Source: JBJXHC01 sp046160825 (GTDB lineage: Bacteria; Bacteroidota; Ignavibacteria; UBA10030; UBA6906). From it: a DNA stretch of 64,000 nucleotides. The stretch lies in assembly GCA_046160825.1 (NCBI GenBank), contig JBJXHC010000124.1, forward strand, positions 22,124 through 86,123. Direction: 5' to 3'. This document shows, one piece after another, positions 8,101 through 16,544 of the stretch (positions are counted from its first letter, which is position 1; every line of letters starts with the position of its first letter). The notes beneath the pieces are model-generated. The model saw nothing but the letters and a program-made list of their open reading frames with translations. It was not told where the DNA came from and ran no database searches. A program made the translations under genes and the position numbers.

Positions 8101-10491
8101 ATGAAAGGGTTTTTCGGTCTGGTGGCGGTTTGGGTATTCCCTCTTGTGAATCTTGTTGCGGGTGATGGTGCATCGTCTGGGCAATTTGGAGCTCACTGGG
8201 CGCGTGTTTCCGATCGAGCGCAGATCCAGCTTATCGTTGATGAGTTGCGTTCTGCCACGGAACGAGGCAGAGATGGGATTGTGCGGAAGCACGTTGCCCC
8301 AGGTTTTGTGCAAACACCAGCGCCCTCAAGAGCGTCGGCGTTCTTTGTTTCCGTCACATCGAAGGACAACATTCATCTTGAAGGTGCTGTTGCCAATGTT
8401 GAGTTCGCCAACGGAAGCGCGATGCAACTGCGAAAAACGCCGCAAGGGTGGCGCGTTACCGGTGGGACACTGCCCGCACCGGTATCAGCTCTTGCAGAAG
8501 CACCATTGCGTTCGGCATCCGGCGTGTCGGTCGGAAGTACATTTATCGAAACCCCTTTGAGCCGTGACCATGATATTGACCGGTTGAGCAGAAGCGTGAC
8601 TCATTCAAAGCTCAACCGCGCATTGTTCGGTTCGGCCGACAAGACCGCATCATACTACTTTGCACGATACACCAACCGGGCACCATTCGTTACTGCGACG
8701 TATGTCCAGCTTGTCACCGACCCGGAATGGAACCGCATCGTGTACGGCAATATGAATCACTGGATCAAGGCATACGACAATGTTGCCGGGCCATCCGCCA
8801 TCGCAGTTGACGCTGAGGGACGGGTGTTCGTCGGTGAAACGGGTAAACAGCAAATCTCCGTATTGAAACTTGTCGGTGAGGGCGCAGAAACTCAATTGCA
8901 ACATTTCTTCACCATCCAGAATATCAATCCAACCGATATTGCCTGGTCGGATGGGGGAACGCCACTTGATGTGTCTGACGATCACCTGTACGTAGCCGAT
9001 GCGCCTGCAAATGTTGTTGTGAAGTTCTCTCTTGGCGCGAATGGAGCAGTTCGGGAAACAGAATTCGGCGGGTTCGACTCGCCGACGGCCATTCTTGCAG
9101 GCAAATGGAATGGTGCTGGCAATGGGGTTCTCTATGTCGTTGACAAGATCGGAAAGAGGGTGCGTTCGTTTGAAGACCGTGGAAACGAATTGCTTCAAGT
9201 GAACGAAATGCGCGGTAACAACCGGCAATATTTCCGGTCCATGAAGTCCGATCACTTCGGTCATGTCTATCTCGTTGACAACGTGCATTCGCAGGTATTG
9301 AAATACACCGCCGACCTGCAGTTACTCGATGTGCAAGGAGGCGATGAGACATTTGCTGCACTTGGAACCGTAGATATTCCGTTCGGCAAGATTGTGGTTG
9401 AAGGAGAGGGAACGTATTGGGCGGGGTTCGACCAGTTGTTTGCCGTCGAGCGATGGAGCGATGAGACCGGAGCACAACGCCGCATCCTTGGACTTCGCTT
9501 GAATAGCATCGACTTTAGCGCGGACAAGGATATCAGTCAGATAAGCAATGCATTTCTCATGACGGATTTTGCCAACGTCACCGTACGCGTACTTGACTCC
9601 CGGAAGAATCCCGTTCGCACCGTGAATTCATCGTGGATGGTATCTGGTCAAAAAAATATCGTTTGGGACAGACGCGATAACTCCGGGTTGTTGGTTCCCG
9701 CAGGCGTTTATCAATACGAGATCGCTGCGACCTCGGCATATCGGCAGGACGTGATCCGGTCAACAACGGAGCTTTCTCTCCCCATGTATTATTGGGAGGA
9801 TGGTGGCAGCAGCAATTCGAACGATAACCTGCACATGGTTCAGGGGAACGCAGTGAGGTGGGGAACGGCACCAACGCAGACAGCCGATGAACATAGCGAA
9901 GCGGTTCGGTACAGATTTTCCGGTTTGGATCCTGAAAGCGAATATGAAGTTGCCGCGGAATACATCGCGCATGATGGTACATCCCGTTTGCAGAATATGA
10001 GTGCGGATGGAAGTGTTCTTCATCCGACGGTGAGTGTTGCCGGCGAAGCACATCATACAGGATTTATCCGCCTCCCAAAGGAATCATACGCAGAGGGAGA
10101 AGTGACAGTCAGTATCAACAGGCTTGGTGAGGGGACGGCAATCATATCACAACTGTGGATGAAGCAGGTGGGTGTTGGATTCGGATTTCAACCGGTGAAT
10201 AGCGGTGTTCCGACAGCGTACGCGTTGGAACAGAATTATCCCAATCCGTTCAACCCGACGACAATGATTCGTTACGCCATTCCGGATGACGGCATGGTGA
10301 CATTGAAGGTCTATACCATTGCGGGCCAGGAAGTGACCACATTGGTGAATGAGCAAAAACCCCCGGGGATATATGAGGTGGGGTTTGATGCAGTGAATGC
10401 ATCAGGAAGAAGATTGGCGTCCGGGGTCTATTTTTATCGGCTGACTGCCGGGAAGTTCTCAGATGTCAGAAAGTTTCTCCTGTTGAAATAG
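8101..10491 (+). CDS. Secreted NHL-type beta-propeller with FlgD-like and T9SS C-terminal domain
   Basis: 796 residues. ATG 8101 follows GGGGAGGACGT, and the upstream in-frame ATG at 8032 lies in the previous gene. A signal peptide is followed by NHL-like repeats from about residue 225 to 470 (GPSAIAVDAEGRVFVGETGKQQI, DHLYVADAPANVVVKF, GVLYVVDKIGKRV, HFGHVYLVDNVHSQVLKY). A FlgD-like region comes next (SSWMVSGQKNIVWDRRDNSG). From about residue 705 there is a type IX sorting domain containing EQNYPNPFNPTT and ending RKFLLLK. It should therefore be exported through the outer membrane by T9SS and attached to the surface or released. Confidence 0.85.
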   Translation: MKGFFGLVAVWVFPLVNLVAGDGASSGQFGAHWARVSDRAQIQLIVDELRSATERGRDGIVRKHVAPGFVQTPAPSRASAFFVSVTSKDNIHLEGAVANVEFANGSAMQLRKTPQGWRVTGGTLPAPVSALAEAPLRSASGVSVGSTFIETPLSRDHDIDRLSRSVTHSKLNRALFGSADKTASYYFARYTNRAPFVTATYVQLVTDPEWNRIVYGNMNHWIKAYDNVAGPSAIAVDAEGRVFVGETGKQQISVLKLVGEGAETQLQHFFTIQNINPTDIAWSDGGTPLDVSDDHLYVADAPANVVVKFSLGANGAVRETEFGGFDSPTAILAGKWNGAGNGVLYVVDKIGKRVRSFEDRGNELLQVNEMRGNNRQYFRSMKSDHFGHVYLVDNVHSQVLKYTADLQLLDVQGGDETFAALGTVDIPFGKIVVEGEGTYWAGFDQLFAVERWSDETGAQRRILGLRLNSIDFSADKDISQISNAFLMTDFANVTVRVLDSRKNPVRTVNSSWMVSGQKNIVWDRRDNSGLLVPAGVYQYEIAATSAYRQDVIRSTTELSLPMYYWEDGGSSNSNDNLHMVQGNAVRWGTAPTQTADEHSEAVRYRFSGLDPESEYEVAAEYIAHDGTSRLQNMSADGSVLHPTVSVAGEAHHTGFIRLPKESYAEGEVTVSINRLGEGTAIISQLWMKQVGVGFGFQPVNSGVPTAYALEQNYPNPFNPTTMIRYAIPDDGMVTLKVYTIAGQEVTTLVNEQKPPGIYEVGFDAVNASGRRLASGVYFYRLTAGKFSDVRKFLLLK

Positions 10492-10514
10492 AAATCAGAC
10501 ATACCATGGTCTTT

Positions 10515-10540
10515 GCCCGGTATCTTGCAAGGTACCGGGC
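10515..10540 (+). terminator. Strong hairpin between secreted-protein gene and pilin cluster
   Basis: GCCCGGTA at 10515-10522 pairs with TACCGGGC at 10533-10540, and the loop can pair further. Only a weak T stretch (GTTTT) follows eight bases later, so it could be a poor terminator, an attenuator or an RNA stabiliser that separates expression of the two gene groups. Confidence 0.5.
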
Positions 10541-10581
10541 GTTAGAGTTTTGCAAAAATGAGAGAAAAGGAGAAACACTAC

Positions 10582-10692
10582 ATGCGCTATGCGACAAGTT
10601 ACCGACGCAAGAGCAGTTTTCCGGGTACCGAACATCTCCCCCGGTCTCCCCAGTTGTTTACAGTTACATCACAACACTATAGGAGGTCATGA
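10582..10692 (+). CDS. 36-residue leader ORF, translationally coupled to pilin gene
   Basis: A short ORF starting MRYATSYRRKSS has its own ribosome binding site (AAAGGAG at 10566-10572, ten bases before ATG). Its TGA stop overlaps the next ATG in the sequence TGATG. The peptide is basic and has no recognised domain. Because the downstream binding site AGGAGG (10681-10686) lies inside its last codons, it may act mainly as a coupling leader. No protein homology is known to me. Confidence 0.45.
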   Translation: MRYATSYRRKSSFPGTEHLPRSPQLFTVTSQHYRRS

Positions 10693-11222
10693 TGTCCACC
10701 AGTCAAACTTTGTTGTCGATGGCTGCGATGATGTTTCTCTCAACAATATTGTTGGGTTTCTATCGCCTGCTTGCGGGTACTGGAGATGATATTTCCAGTG
10801 GACAGGACGGCATTCTTGCAACAACGATCAGCACGTCCTACATGGAAGTCGCTCATGGTCTAGCCTTTGACACGGTAACCGATTCATCGGACATTGCCAT
10901 CAATAATGTTTCTGTCTTGACTGCGCCGGCCTCTCTCGGGCGTGATCATGTCAGCGAAGACAGCTTGCACAACTTCGATGACTTTGATGATTTTCATGGT
11001 TTCACGGCAGACAAAGAAGCGCCTGGAACGGGAAGGCGCTACAGAACCATGTTCAAGGTGTATTATGCAAATGCAACCAGCGTAGGACAGAATTCCACGT
11101 CCAGAACATTTCTCAAGCGATTAGATCTTAAGACATGGCGCATTGCACCACCTGCTACCGGTGGTGCCCAGCTTGATACCGTGAAAATGTCCACGGTACT
11201 CGGATATTTCCACTTTGACTAA
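10692..11222 (+). CDS. Pseudopilin-like membrane-anchored protein
   Basis: 176 residues with an N-terminal transmembrane helix starting almost at the first residue (TLLSMAAMMFLSTILLGFYRLL) and then a soluble domain with an acidic stretch (NFDDFDDFHGF). A short N-terminus, one helix and an extracytoplasmic domain resemble minor pseudopilins, although no canonical prepilin peptidase site is obvious. ATG 10692 lies five bases after AGGAGG. It is the first of three similar genes ending at 13154. Function is inferred only from the architecture and cluster. Confidence 0.5.
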   Translation: MSTSQTLLSMAAMMFLSTILLGFYRLLAGTGDDISSGQDGILATTISTSYMEVAHGLAFDTVTDSSDIAINNVSVLTAPASLGRDHVSEDSLHNFDDFDDFHGFTADKEAPGTGRRYRTMFKVYYANATSVGQNSTSRTFLKRLDLKTWRIAPPATGGAQLDTVKMSTVLGYFHFD

Positions 11223-11233
11223 CCGGAGGATCT

Positions 11234-11851
11234 ATGGCGTTCGTTCTTGATTTGATGTATTCGATGATTATCGGGGCGGCGATTCTCGTATCGGTGCTTT
11301 CGGCGAATGAAATCGCCAGCGAGAATCAAACCGTCTACAATGGCAACATGCTCGTGCAGGAACTGCTGGTTTCCACGGCTCAACTCATTGAAGGAGAGTT
11401 CCGCAATATGGGATTTGGAGTCGCACAGGAGGATGCCAGCGTCATGCTCGCTGATACATCAAAGATCAAGTTTCTTAGCGATCTTGGCAGGGATGGCGGA
11501 ACAATTGATAGCATCGAGTATCGTCTCGGGCCAACCAGCGAACTGAAAAAGACCATGAATGAGCTCGACCGTTACCTTCACCGGTATGTGAATGGCGTGA
11601 AGACCGGCTCAGTTGGCGTGGTGACAATTTTCCGGCTCAGGTACTTTGCGCGCTCTGGCGAGCAACTGACTACCCCGGTGGCTTCGGACAGACTGTCGGA
11701 GATCCATACGGTGGAAGTAACAATGGAAGTGCAGAACCCCCATGCCATTGCACGTCGAGAGGGCGAGATCGAACAAGGTGAACGAGATGCACTCTATTCC
11801 ATCTCACTCTGGCAACAAACACGTTTGGCTTCACAAAACTCCCGACGATGA
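11234..11851 (+). CDS. PilW/GspJ-like pseudopilin
   Basis: 205 residues. An N-terminal hydrophobic helix (LDLMYSMIIGAAILVSVLSA) leads into AQLIEGEFRNMGFGV, close to the pattern seen in PilW and GspJ-type minor pilins. Later parts include KIKFLSDLGRDGGTIDSIEYRLGP and a beta-rich end. RBS CCGGAGGA precedes ATG 11234, 11 bp after the previous gene. It is likely a minor component of a type IV-pilus-like fibre or secretion pseudopilus. Confidence 0.55.
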   Translation: MAFVLDLMYSMIIGAAILVSVLSANEIASENQTVYNGNMLVQELLVSTAQLIEGEFRNMGFGVAQEDASVMLADTSKIKFLSDLGRDGGTIDSIEYRLGPTSELKKTMNELDRYLHRYVNGVKTGSVGVVTIFRLRYFARSGEQLTTPVASDRLSEIHTVEVTMEVQNPHAIARREGEIEQGERDALYSISLWQQTRLASQNSRR

Positions 11852-11879
11852 TTTCACACTTTCCAAATAAGGAGGAAGT

Positions 11880-13154
11880 ATGGGCGGCAAAGCAGCATTG
11901 ATCTTTGTGATGGGATTTGGGTTTATTCTCAGTTATGTATCGCTGAACCTGAACAGCATGGCGACACAAACCGTGGGCAACATGGCCATGTACAATCACG
12001 CAACGGCTTCTCACGACCTCGCATCAGCGGGGGCAAATGTCGGGTTGTCCAAGTTCTACCAGGATACATCGTGGTATGGCAGTATGACCCAGACATTCAC
12101 GAGTGGACCGTTCCGTGGGAAGTTCACGGTTTCCACGACGGCTTTACCTGGCAACCTGGTACGACTGCGGAGTGTATCGACGTATGAACCGGATCCGTCG
12201 ACGTCTCTACACGATACCGTTGAAGTATTCTTCAGTCGGACAAAGGAGCAGAGCTTCTCGATGTTTGCCTGGATGACCAACGATGAAAATGGCGTCAATT
12301 GGATTAACGGGGACACTGTCTGGGGAAGAGTACATTCAAACAGTACACTCACCATCAATGGCAAGCCAACGTTCTATGAAAAAGTTACCACGACAAAGAA
12401 CTTCAACCCAAAGGTCGGAAAATCGCCGAACAACGCGATATTCAAGAAGGGATATGAAACCGGAGTTTCCAAGATTGATTTTCCCACCAATCTTAACGAG
12501 TTGATTACCGCATCGACTTCCGGTGGACGCAGATATCCGGGCACGGTTTGGCTGACCATCTCAGCGGGCACGGGAGCCGATGATGATGGAAAGGTGTATG
12601 TGCGGTCAACATCATCAGGACCCATCATCGATTCCATCCAGCTTAATGACCCCATGTTTAATGGGGCTATTGTTGGAAATAGCCGTGTAAACATCCAGGG
12701 AACGCTTGATGGAAGGCTGACGATCGGGTCGTTGACGGATGTCTATATCCAGAATGACGTCGTCTATGCAAATCAAAACACAGCAACGAGCAATGACATG
12801 CTTGGTATTGTTGCTGAGAGTAACGTTGTCGTTGCAAACAATGCGGCGAACAACAGTCACTGCCAGATTCAGGCAAGCATTTTTTCTCGCACATCTTCCT
12901 TTACTGCAGAAAACTACAGCACAAGGGGCGTAGCCGGAGAATTGCGCCTCACCGGGTCAATCGTCCAGAACATACGTGGTCCGGTTGGGACATTCAGCGG
13001 GAGTACGATAACATCGGGTTTCTCCAAGCGCTACAGATATGACACAAGGCTGGCCGATGCTCAGGTGAGACCACCATTCTTTCCGGGTTTTCTCGTCAAA
13101 ACCCTTGCCATTGCAAACTGGTGGGAGAGTTACAGGGTACCAAGTTTTCATTGA
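11880..13154 (+). CDS. PilX-like large pseudopilin with beta-helix-type body
   Basis: 424 residues. An N-terminal helix (AALIFVMGFGFILSYVSLNL) is followed by NMAMYNHATASHDLASAGANVGLSKFYQ, a PilX-like N-terminal pattern in which many alanine and serine residues continue the pilin helix. The remaining 350 residues are rich in T, S, N and G, with short repeats (GAIVGNSRVNIQGTLDGRLTIGS) suggesting a beta-helix or adhesin-like fold. RBS AAGGAGGAAGT precedes ATG. It is the last gene of the cluster and ends 24 bp before a terminator. A tip or adhesin role is speculative. Confidence 0.55.
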   Translation: MGGKAALIFVMGFGFILSYVSLNLNSMATQTVGNMAMYNHATASHDLASAGANVGLSKFYQDTSWYGSMTQTFTSGPFRGKFTVSTTALPGNLVRLRSVSTYEPDPSTSLHDTVEVFFSRTKEQSFSMFAWMTNDENGVNWINGDTVWGRVHSNSTLTINGKPTFYEKVTTTKNFNPKVGKSPNNAIFKKGYETGVSKIDFPTNLNELITASTSGGRRYPGTVWLTISAGTGADDDGKVYVRSTSSGPIIDSIQLNDPMFNGAIVGNSRVNIQGTLDGRLTIGSLTDVYIQNDVVYANQNTATSNDMLGIVAESNVVVANNAANNSHCQIQASIFSRTSSFTAENYSTRGVAGELRLTGSIVQNIRGPVGTFSGSTITSGFSKRYRYDTRLADAQVRPPFFPGFLVKTLAIANWWESYRVPSFH

Positions 13155-13177
13155 ACGCTGAATATCGACATCCTACG

Positions 13178-13208
13178 AAGGGCACTCTTTTTTGAGTGCC
13201 CTTTTTTA
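13178..13208 (+). terminator. Rho-independent terminator of the pilin cluster
   Basis: AAGGGCACTC and GAGTGCCCTT form a perfect 10-bp stem around a six-T loop, followed directly by TTTTTT. It also separates the plus-strand pilin operon from the convergent polyphosphate kinase gene. Confidence 0.92.
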
Positions 13209-13261
13209 TTTCCTGAAAGTTGACCACAATCATCCAGCCAGTACAGCCAATTTGTATTCGG

Positions 13262-15508
13262 CTACGACTGTGGTTGAGGTGGAGTTTCTCGCGGTTGAGC
13301 AGGTTTCGCCGTTGAGGCTTTTGCTCTGGTCTGGAGAATATACTGCTGATACTCCATGAGTTGGTCTCCATTCATGCTGGAGATCCGGGAATACGTGCAG
13401 TCAGGGTTCAAGGTTCGCGCACTCACATTGTCTTGCAATGCAAAATCGAGGACCTCGCGTTTTATCTGCTCTTTGAGGTTATTGTCTTCAATCGGGAACA
13501 TCAATTCCACACGACGGTCAAGGTTTCGTCCCATCAGGTCGGCACTACTGAGATAGATCTCCGGCTGGGCGTCGTTGGCAAAATAGAATACCCTGCTGTG
13601 TTCAAGAAATCTTCCCACGATGCTGATAATCCGAATGTTGTCGCTCATTCCCTTTACCCCCGGTCGAAGAGAACAGATGCCGCGCACAATAAGATCCACC
13701 CGAACACCCGCTTTTGATGCTTCGTACAATGTTTCGATCATATTCACATCGGTGAGCGAGTTTATTTTGAAGATGAGTCGGGCCTCTTTACCACTCAACG
13801 CGTATGCCGTTTCTCTGCGAATGAGGTCGTGCATGCGCTGGCGCAGGTTGACCGGCGCAACGATCAGCTTTTGGTAAGCATCCCGTTTCGAATATCCTGT
13901 CAAGTAGTTAAACACTTCTGAGGCATCTGCGGTAATGTCTTCACGGCACGTGAAGAAACTGAGATCGGTATAGGTCCGTGCGGTGAGAGGGTTGTAGTTT
14001 CCTGTGCCGAGATGGACGTAACGGCGGATCCCGTCATTGTCCTTACGCACGATCAGCGCCATTTTTGCGTGCGTCTTTAATCCCACCAAACCGTACACGA
14101 CATGAATACCTGCACGTTCAAGTTGTGTCGCCCATATGATGTTGTTCTCTTCATCAAAACGTGCTTTGAGTTCCACGAGAACCGCTACTTGCTTTCCGGT
14201 TTCCGCTGCGCGGATCAGAAGCGGTATCAGCGGAGATTCCTTGCCGATACGGTAAAGGGTTTGTTTGATGGCAAGAACGTTCGGATCCTCGGCCGCGGCT
14301 TTGATGAACTGCACAACGGGGGTAAATGAGTCATAGGGATGATGGAGAATGACGTCGCCCCGACGTATGGTGGTGAAGATGTCCTCATTCTCCTCTTCAC
14401 TTGAAATTCCCCGTGGCACAAACGGCGGATCTTTCAATTCCGGTCTGGGCAACTTGTGCAAAGCCATGAGATGGCCAAGGCCGAGAGGTGGCCTCAAGAG
14501 ATAGACATCGTCTGAAGTTACCTCCAGATTCTCGACGAGGATATCCTTGATGCGTGCAGGCATCGTATCCTGGATGCCGACACGCACCACCGATCCGAAC
14601 CTCCGCTGCCGGATGGACTCGGCAATCGAACTGATGAGATCGCCGGCCTCGTCCTCCTCTATTTCAATATCAGCATTACGCGTGACGCGGAAGGCGTACG
14701 ACTCCTTGACGTTCATTCCTGGGAAGAGAATCTCCAGGTTGTCGGCAATCATGTCTTCCAACCAAACAAAACGAGATATTGTTTCGCTTCCGTCCGGAAT
14801 TTGAACAAGTCGGGGGAGCACATCAGGAACCTTGACGCGGGCAAAGCGTTCTTCGCCAGTGGGTGCAGTGACGACGACCGCGAGACTGAGGCTCAAGTTG
14901 GAAATATACGGGAAAGGGTGCCCGGGGTCGAATGCGAGCGGTGTGAGGACCGGGAAGATATCCTTTGCGAACATCGCGGCAAGCTTCTGGCGGTCGTCAG
15001 GCGTCAGCTCATTCAGCCTCAGCAAATGAATTCCGGACGCGGTCAGCTTCGGATGAAGATCATCCCAAAAGCACACACTCATCTGACGCATCATCGCTTC
15101 AGCGCGTTCGTGGATTGCCTTGATTTGTTGGAGTGGTACACGGCCATCGGGGGAGTATTCCGCCACGTCTGCAAGAATCTGCTCCTTGATGGCCGCGACG
15201 CGTATCATGAAGAACTCATCAAGATTGGAACTGACAATGGAAAGGAATTTCACCCGCTCCAACAACGGATGCCGTTGATCGAGAGCTTCCTCAAGGACGC
15301 GATTGTTGAATTCCAGCCAGCTTAACTCGCGGTTAATGTACAGTGATGGGTCGAGTGAAAGGGGACCGCGTGCGATCCCTTCGTCTGCTGGGCGACTCCG
15401 ACGTTTCTTCGGTTTCGCCGAGCGAGGCTTCTTCTTGGGGCCGGCTGGCAACTCAGCTGCTTTTTCCGGTTCGTGTGCCGATCCGTTTGTTGGGTCTTTT
15501 GGTGTCAT
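13262..15508 (-). CDS. ppk1: Polyphosphate kinase 1
   Basis: 748 residues. The enzyme polymerises ATP gamma-phosphate into polyphosphate. The N-domain opens with YINRELSWLEFNNRVLEEA and SIVSSNLDEFFMIRVA. The catalytic core contains KQTLYRIGKESPLIP, LVELKARFDEENNI and VYGLVGLKTHAKMALIVR, whose histidine is the autophosphorylated residue of the family, followed by YVHLGTGNYNP. It starts at ATG 15508. The upstream TTG 15547 would add an unlikely hydrophobic stretch. Unusually, about 45 residues before the first domain are very basic and proline/lysine rich (PKKKPRSAKPKKRRSR). Confidence 0.95.
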   Translation of the reverse strand: MTPKDPTNGSAHEPEKAAELPAGPKKKPRSAKPKKRRSRPADEGIARGPLSLDPSLYINRELSWLEFNNRVLEEALDQRHPLLERVKFLSIVSSNLDEFFMIRVAAIKEQILADVAEYSPDGRVPLQQIKAIHERAEAMMRQMSVCFWDDLHPKLTASGIHLLRLNELTPDDRQKLAAMFAKDIFPVLTPLAFDPGHPFPYISNLSLSLAVVVTAPTGEERFARVKVPDVLPRLVQIPDGSETISRFVWLEDMIADNLEILFPGMNVKESYAFRVTRNADIEIEEDEAGDLISSIAESIRQRRFGSVVRVGIQDTMPARIKDILVENLEVTSDDVYLLRPPLGLGHLMALHKLPRPELKDPPFVPRGISSEEENEDIFTTIRRGDVILHHPYDSFTPVVQFIKAAAEDPNVLAIKQTLYRIGKESPLIPLLIRAAETGKQVAVLVELKARFDEENNIIWATQLERAGIHVVYGLVGLKTHAKMALIVRKDNDGIRRYVHLGTGNYNPLTARTYTDLSFFTCREDITADASEVFNYLTGYSKRDAYQKLIVAPVNLRQRMHDLIRRETAYALSGKEARLIFKINSLTDVNMIETLYEASKAGVRVDLIVRGICSLRPGVKGMSDNIRIISIVGRFLEHSRVFYFANDAQPEIYLSSADLMGRNLDRRVELMFPIEDNNLKEQIKREVLDFALQDNVSARTLNPDCTYSRISSMNGDQLMEYQQYILQTRAKASTAKPAQPRETPPQPQS

Positions 15509-15575
15509 AACTGCTACAAATATTGGCAGGATAGGTATGAAAAACAAGTTATTGAATTGTTAAGAAAGTGCATGG

Positions 15576-15606
15576 TTGCTCCTTCTGTTCAATTTCATTA
15601 TCTTTG
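15576..15606 (+). promoter_or_regulatory. Possible Bacteroidota-style promoter for hydroxylase gene
   Basis: TTG at 15576-15578 and TATCTTTG at 15599-15606, spaced 20 bp apart, match the TTG / TAnnTTTG arrangement described for Bacteroidetes sigma factor. The start codon is at 15657. This is pattern match only. Confidence 0.35.
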
Positions 15607-15656
15607 TGCCGGAGTTTTGATGAAAATAATAACGAAGGAGATTCTGAGGAGGCCAT

Positions 15657-16289
15657 ATGGCAAGAAACTACGTTTCCAATAAAGACGAATCAGCGAGACT
15701 GTTTCAGAGTGATTTTCTGGAAATATTCACGCATGTTCATCCCACCATTCCTTTGGCCATTTATCTTCCCGCGATTGGGTACTTCATGTATACCGACTGG
15801 AATCTTCTCTCGGGCTTTCAGATGGTTCTTTTCTTCCTCGCCGGGCTGCTCTTCTGGACGTTTACGGAGTATATTCTCCACAGGTTCGTGTTTCACTATG
15901 AACCGAAGAGCGGGTGGGGAAAGAAACTGCATTTCCTGATGCACGGTATCCATCATGACTATCCGAATGATTCACTCCGGCTGGTAATGCCGCCGGCTGT
16001 GAGCATCCCGTTGGCAGCGTTGTTCTACGGAGCTTTTGTCGTCGTACTCGGCAAGACATTCACCTCTCCATTTTTTGCGGGTTTCCTGCTCGGGTATTTG
16101 TGTTATGATATGATCCACTATGCCACACACCACTTTGCCATGAAAAGCTCGATAAGTCTCTGGGTGAAGCAACACCATATGCGCCACCACTATCAGACCG
16201 ACGATTTTAACTATGGTGTAAGTTCACCGTTATGGGATTTTGTGTTCGGAACGTATCAGGAAAAGAAGCAAACCGTCGCGAATCCATAG
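15657..16289 (+). CDS. Fatty acid hydroxylase / sterol desaturase family membrane protein
   Basis: 210 residues, about four transmembrane helices. Di-iron histidine boxes are evident: EYILHRFVFH, LMHGIHHDYP, MIHYATHHF and HHMRHHYQ. The spacing fits the fatty acid hydroxylase superfamily close to fatty acid 2-hydroxylase. These membrane enzymes use O2 to hydroxylate acyl chains of lipids. Substrate is not known. RBS GAGGAGG lies six bases before ATG. It is monocistronic, followed by its own terminator. Confidence 0.88.
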   Translation: MARNYVSNKDESARLFQSDFLEIFTHVHPTIPLAIYLPAIGYFMYTDWNLLSGFQMVLFFLAGLLFWTFTEYILHRFVFHYEPKSGWGKKLHFLMHGIHHDYPNDSLRLVMPPAVSIPLAALFYGAFVVVLGKTFTSPFFAGFLLGYLCYDMIHYATHHFAMKSSISLWVKQHHMRHHYQTDDFNYGVSSPLWDFVFGTYQEKKQTVANP

Positions 16290-16310
16290 TCACAGAAGTT
16301 GTTGTCAGCC

Positions 16311-16345
16311 AGCGCTGCCTTTTATCCGGAAGGCAGCGCTTTTTT
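16311..16345 (+). terminator. Rho-independent terminator
   Basis: AGCGCTGCCTT (16311-16321) pairs with AAGGCAGCGCT (16330-16340) with an eight-base loop, followed by TTTTT. It ends the hydroxylase transcript. Confidence 0.92.
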
Positions 16346-16544
16346 GTTGTTCCTGCCTCTGTCGTGTCAACCATTCCCCATTTGCCGCAGTCTAACCAGC
16401 GCAAGTATCGCCGGATGTCTCACATGAATATGTGGTCGTAGCAAGCAACTTTTCTTCGACACTTCCGTTACATCTTGCAGAGAGAGTGAGCACTGGTCCA
16501 CGGTCATGATTGTGAATACTTTGTCATCATTCGTGGAGGAAGCT

